Shown here: in pieces, positions 61,157-64,000 of the stretch
Layout: each line of letters begins with the position of its first letter
How positions within the stretch are numbered: the stretch's first letter is position 1
DNA from: Streptomyces albidoflavus
GTDB lineage: Bacteria; Actinomycetota; Actinomycetes; Streptomycetales; Streptomycetaceae
Assembly: GCF_000719955.1 (NCBI RefSeq)
Contig: NZ_JOII01000003.1
Location: forward strand, 62,001 to 126,000
Direction of reading: 5' to 3'
DNA length: 64,000 nucleotides
Made by a program: the position numbers and the translations under genes
Notes under the pieces: model-generated
What the model saw: only the letters and a program-made list of their open reading frames with translations
Database searches by the model: none
What the model was told of the DNA's origin: nothing

Positions 61157-62665
61157 GTGGCCGACACGCCCAGGTTCAACCCGAAAGACCCGGCCCACGA
61201 CCCCGCCGAGGGCGAGGGGCCGATACCCCGACAGCAGACCGCTGAGCAGCCGGACCAACCGGAGAACGGCAAACCCGCCGTGCACCCCGTCGACGAGAAG
61301 CTGCCGCCGCTGAAGATGGCCACCACCGGCCTCCAGCACGTGGCCGCCATGTACGCGGGCGTGGTCGCGCCGCCGCTCATCGTCGGCGCCGCCGTCGGCC
61401 TCAGCGCCACCGAACTCACCTTCCTCACCGGCGCCTGCCTCTTCACCGCCGGCCTCGCCACCTTCCTCCAGACGCTAGGCATCTGGAACATCGGCGCCCG
61501 GCTGCCCTTCGTCAACGGCGTCACCTTCGCCGGAGTCGCCCCCATGCTCGCCGTGGTCGACTCCACCGACGACAAGAAGGACGCCCTGCCGATCATCTTC
61601 GGCGCGGTCATCGTCGCGGGCGTACTCGGCTTCATCGCCGCACCCTTCTTCAGCAAACTCGTGCGGTTCTTCCCACCCGTCGTCACCGGTACGGTCATCA
61701 CCCTCATCGGTGTCTCGCTCATGCCGGTCGCCTTCGGCTGGGCCCAGGGGCCCTCCCCGGACGCCCCCGACTTCGGCTCGGCCACCAACCTCGGCCTCGC
61801 CGGGATCACCCTCCTGGTCGTCCTGCTGCTGCGCCGCTTCACCCGCGGCTTCGTCAAGCAGATCGCCGTACTGCTCGGCCTCGTCATCGGCACGGTCATC
61901 GCCATCCCGTTCGGCGCCACCGACTTCGGGCCCGTCGCCGAGGCCGACATCATCGGCTTCCCGACGCCCTTCCACTTCGGCCCGCCGCAGTTCGCGCTCG
62001 CCGCGATCATCTCGCTCTGCGTCGTCATGGTCGTCTCCATGACCGAGTCGACCGCCGACATGCTGGCCCTCGGCGAGATCGTCGACAAGCCCGCCGACGA
62101 GAAGACCATCGCCGCCGGACTGCGCGCCGACACCCTGGGCAGCGCCATCAGCCCGATCTTCAACGGCTTCATGTGCAGCGCCTTCGCGCAAAACATCGGC
62201 CTCGTCGCGATGACCCGCATCCGCAGCCGCTTCGTGGTCGCCGCCGGCGGTGGCTTCCTCGTGCTGATGGGGCTCTGCCCGATCGCCGCCTCGCTCATCG
62301 CGGTCGTGCCCCGCCCGGTCCTCGGCGGCGCGGGCGTCGTCCTCTTCGGCTCGGTCGCCGCCAGCGGCATCCAGACCCTGGTCAAGGCGGGCCTGGAAAA
62401 GGACAACAACGTCCTGATCGTCGCCGTCTCGCTCGCCGTCGGCATCATCCCGATCACCGCGCCGGAGTTCTACCACGCCTTCCCGGAGACCGCGAAGATC
62501 ATCCTGGACTCCGGCATCTCCACCGGCTGCGTCGCCGCCGTCCTGCTCAACCTGGTCTTCAACCACCTCGGCAGGGGCCAGGGCCGCGACAGCGACGACG
62601 TCACCGCCCCCATGGAACCCGCGGCCGACCTCCCGGCCCACCGCCAGGGCGCGGGCGCGCACTGA
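61157..62665 (+). CDS. NCS2-family uric acid/xanthine permease
   Basis: The product is 502 residues from GTG 61157 with GGAGGAGCC upstream. A ~50-residue hydrophilic head precedes about 14 membrane segments. LKMATTGLQHVAAMYAGVVA contains the conserved QH of TM1; TESTADMLALGEIVDKPADE and CSAFAQNIGLVAMTRIRSR are the NAT signature region and its partner. This is the urate/xanthine branch (PucJ/PucK/UapA), distinct from the AzgA branch at 36 kb. It imports substrate for the adjacent urate pathway. Confidence 0.94.
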   Translation: MADTPRFNPKDPAHDPAEGEGPIPRQQTAEQPDQPENGKPAVHPVDEKLPPLKMATTGLQHVAAMYAGVVAPPLIVGAAVGLSATELTFLTGACLFTAGLATFLQTLGIWNIGARLPFVNGVTFAGVAPMLAVVDSTDDKKDALPIIFGAVIVAGVLGFIAAPFFSKLVRFFPPVVTGTVITLIGVSLMPVAFGWAQGPSPDAPDFGSATNLGLAGITLLVVLLLRRFTRGFVKQIAVLLGLVIGTVIAIPFGATDFGPVAEADIIGFPTPFHFGPPQFALAAIISLCVVMVVSMTESTADMLALGEIVDKPADEKTIAAGLRADTLGSAISPIFNGFMCSAFAQNIGLVAMTRIRSRFVVAAGGGFLVLMGLCPIAASLIAVVPRPVLGGAGVVLFGSVAASGIQTLVKAGLEKDNNVLIVAVSLAVGIIPITAPEFYHAFPETAKIILDSGISTGCVAAVLLNLVFNHLGRGQGRDSDDVTAPMEPAADLPAHRQGAGAH

Positions 62666-62679
62666 GCCACCTCCCGTCC

Positions 62680-62740
62680 GTCACGTACCGCCGGCCGCCC
62701 GGACCCCGAGAGGGAACGGGCGGCCGGCGGCACGCGTGAC
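62680..62740. terminator. Strong terminator after the permease gene
   Basis: CCGCCGGCCGCCC (62688-62700) pairs with GGGCGGCCGGCGG (62718-62730), and the flanking GTCACG can pair with CGTGAC. Confidence 0.85.
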
Positions 62741-62756
62741 CGGGCAGGGTGGAGCG

Positions 62757-63176
62757 ATGAACGCCGACCGGCCCCTCCCAAGCGAACTGAAAGCCGTCGA
62801 CTCCGCCACGCTGCTCCGGGTGGAGTAGCGGGCGCGGGACCTAGGACTGAGCCAGAGGCTTGACGCGACATGGGTGCGGGCCAACGCCCAGCCGGACGGC
62901 ACCCACCACCTATGGCCCGCCTTCTGGCACGAGCTGTCCCACCGGCAGGACATACCGCGCCAGTTGCGGTGCGAGCTGCTGATTGCCCTGGGCACGGGAG
63001 TGCGCGTGCGCAGCCTGCTGGACGTGCTGCCCGCCGACTTCACCCCACTGCCGAGGGTGACCGCTCGCGAGGAAGGCCTGCGCGTCGCCCGGCTGGCGGG
63101 CCGGGCTCCCTCGGTCAGAGAATGGCTGCTGCGCCAGGGCGACGGCGAGGGCGAGGAGGCGGAAGCGGCGCCCTGA
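62757..63176 (+). pseudogene. Hypothetical gene with an in-frame amber stop
   Basis: From ATG 62757 (GGTGGAG just upstream) the frame reads MNADRPLPSELKAVDSATLL RVE, then TAG at 62826-62828, and continues open in the same frame to TGA at 63174: RARDLGLSQRLDATWVRANA ... IPRQLRCELLIALGTGVRVR ... The total would be 139 residues. Codon bias is good on both sides. CAG (Gln) to TAG is the simplest change. The family is unknown. If the TAG is real, a 5' fragment of 23 residues or a restart at GTG 62874 would remain. Confidence 0.65.
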
Positions 63177-63205
63177 GGTGCTTCCCGCCCTCGCTCGCCC
63201 CACCC

Positions 63206-63745
63206 CTACACCCCCAAGTGCCGCTCCAGCAGAGCGATGTCCGCCCGGTCCTTCTCCCGCCGGGGGAGCGCGGGGTTCCACACCGGCATCATCCGCTTGA
63301 TCTCGATCTGGGCGCGGGGTGCCACCACCGGGCAGCTCAGCCCGCCGAGCCGTCCGGGTCCGCCGTCGAGCAGATCTTGCGGCCACGGCGTCCCCGCCCC
63401 GGGACCCCCGGCCACCACGATTCGGCCGAGGTGGTCCCGGTCGATCAGGGTGAAGCTGCTTTCCAGGCCGCCCTTGGCGAAGTCGCGCTGCAACCCCGGC
63501 GGAGGGCCGGGCACTTCGGCGTACCCGAGCCGGGTCAGCTCCCGCGCGAGGGCGTCGGCGCTGCCCGCCCAGGTGAACCAGTCGATGTCGCCGTGGTCGC
63601 GGGTCAGCCGCCCCAGCGTGAAGTCCATCGCCCAGCCACCCCGCAACCACAGCTCCGCCCCGGTCCGCCGGGTCGCCCCCAACACCTCTTCGATCAGCGC
63701 CAGTTGTCGCGCGGCCCGCCGCTCGTCGACACCGCTCACCGCCAT
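63206..63745 (-). CDS. Nucleotidyltransferase of the aminoglycoside ANT(2'')/lincosamide type
   Basis: The product is 179 residues. The segment WLRGGWAMDFTLGRLTRDHG DIDWFTW carries the G-G-W-A-x-D and D-x-D nucleotidyltransferase pattern, with the spacing and R-x-H/D-G-D-I-D order of ANT(2'')-Ia and LinB-like enzymes. The C-terminal half includes QIEIKRMMPVWNPALPRREK DRADIALLE, also typical of this group. Such proteins adenylylate a hydroxyl of an antibiotic, but many chromosomal homologues have no known substrate. It starts 10 bp after the stop of the chitosanase gene on the same strand. Confidence 0.8.
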   Translation of the reverse strand: MAVSGVDERRAARQLALIEEVLGATRRTGAELWLRGGWAMDFTLGRLTRDHGDIDWFTWAGSADALARELTRLGYAEVPGPPPGLQRDFAKGGLESSFTLIDRDHLGRIVVAGGPGAGTPWPQDLLDGGPGRLGGLSCPVVAPRAQIEIKRMMPVWNPALPRREKDRADIALLERHLGV

Positions 63746-63755
63746 CCCCCAACCT

Positions 63756-64000
63756 TCACTCCACGATCCGGTACGTGTCCCCGTACACCTTCCACACCAG
63801 GGGCGGGTCGAGGCGCAGGTTCCCCTCGCGGAGGAAGACGCGCTGGGCGGTGTCGATCCGTGAGGTGTCGGTGTGCGAGGGCTCCTCGGCGATGGCGGCC
63901 ACCCGGGCGTCCAGGAAGGCGTGCAGGTAAGCCGTTTCGTCGCCGCCCCGCGAGAGAGACCGGGCGGTGTCCAGGGCGCGGCGGCGGATGGTGGCGAAGC
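63756..64000 (-). CDS. 3' end of a probable GH46 chitosanase (partial)
   Basis: The last 81 codons are visible. They read RRRALDTARSLSRGGDETAY LHAFLDARVAAI ... DTSRIDTAQRVFLREGNLRL DPPLVWKVYGDTYRI and stop with TGA at 63756-63758. The DETAYLxAFLDAR and DTSRxDTAQRVFL segments and the WKVYGD-Y-I end agree with the C terminus of Streptomyces GH46 chitosanases as I remember them. The catalytic Glu/Asp region is beyond the window edge. If correct, it is a secreted enzyme that cleaves chitosan. Confidence 0.75.
   Translation of the reverse strand, partial: FATIRRRALDTARSLSRGGDETAYLHAFLDARVAAIAEEPSHTDTSRIDTAQRVFLREGNLRLDPPLVWKVYGDTYRIVE

Overview
The window is chromosomal DNA of a Streptomyces or close relative. 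GC is very high with strong G/C bias at third codon positions, GTG/TTG starts are common, neighbouring genes overlap by 4 bp (ATGA/GTGA), and long GC-rich hairpins without U-tracts close many transcription units. I see no rRNA, tRNA, phage, IS element or CRISPR array. Gene content (many orphan regulators, SpoIIE-type phosphatase, DUF2637, DUF456, SMI1/KNR4, ECF sigma factor) also fits this group.

Layout. 1-6.2 kb is a light-response-like module: an SDR/DUF2867 oxidoreductase and a DNA photolyase, then a B12-binding MerR regulator (LitR-like) divergent from an ECF sigma factor (LitS-like). Between them lies a MerR/GyrI-type regulator broken by a fold-back palindrome, next to a 62-bp tandem repeat. 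6.2-20.9 kb holds a small helix-hairpin-helix-like protein, a coupled MASE1/SpoIIE-phosphatase pair, a drug-efflux MFS gene with a long structured leader containing a small ORF, a thioesterase, dihydrolipoamide dehydrogenase, a 140-residue protein ending in an amyloid-signalling (RHIM/PP-like) motif, a tyrosine phosphatase, rsgA, an alkyltransferase, and a PP2C-like protein. 21-29.6 kb holds pyruvate oxidase, an anti-sigma-type ATPase, a scrambled TetR/SDR locus, a DUF2637 protein, an FhuF-like iron reductase with an iron box, GntR and TPR-like genes, and a methyltransferase.

29.7-38.6 kb is the first purine block: PucR, the three xanthine dehydrogenase subunits, an AzgA-type permease and XdhC. 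38.9-50 kb holds a secreted killer-toxin-like protein (SKLP family) facing an SMI1/KNR4 protein, a lipoprotein, a beta-lactamase-fold hydrolase with a small HTH protein, a TetR/SDR pair with a clear operator and a TTA codon, a GAF-LuxR regulator with two acyl-CoA synthetases, and a zinc-ribbon/Mrr-like protein.

50.2-62.7 kb is the second purine block: glyoxylate carboligase, catalase, tartronate semialdehyde reductase, hydroxypyruvate isomerase, a YqgV-like protein with an HTH protein, OHCU decarboxylase, HIU hydrolase, uricase, 8-oxoguanine deaminase and a uric acid/xanthine permease. Together the two blocks convert hypoxanthine/xanthine to urate and then S-allantoin; catalase would remove uricase H2O2, and the glyoxylate branch recovers ureide carbon as glycerate. 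Allantoinase and allantoicase are not in the window. The right end has a gene with an in-frame amber stop, a nucleotidyltransferase and the 3' end of a probable GH46 chitosanase.

The observations most worth follow-up are the amyloid-motif protein (13.3 kb), the killer-toxin-like protein beside an SMI1/KNR4 protein (39-40.8 kb), the palindrome-associated frameshift (3.87-3.93 kb), an 11-bp-phased repeat at the litR start (5.47-5.50 kb), and the leader ORF of the MFS gene (9.13 kb).
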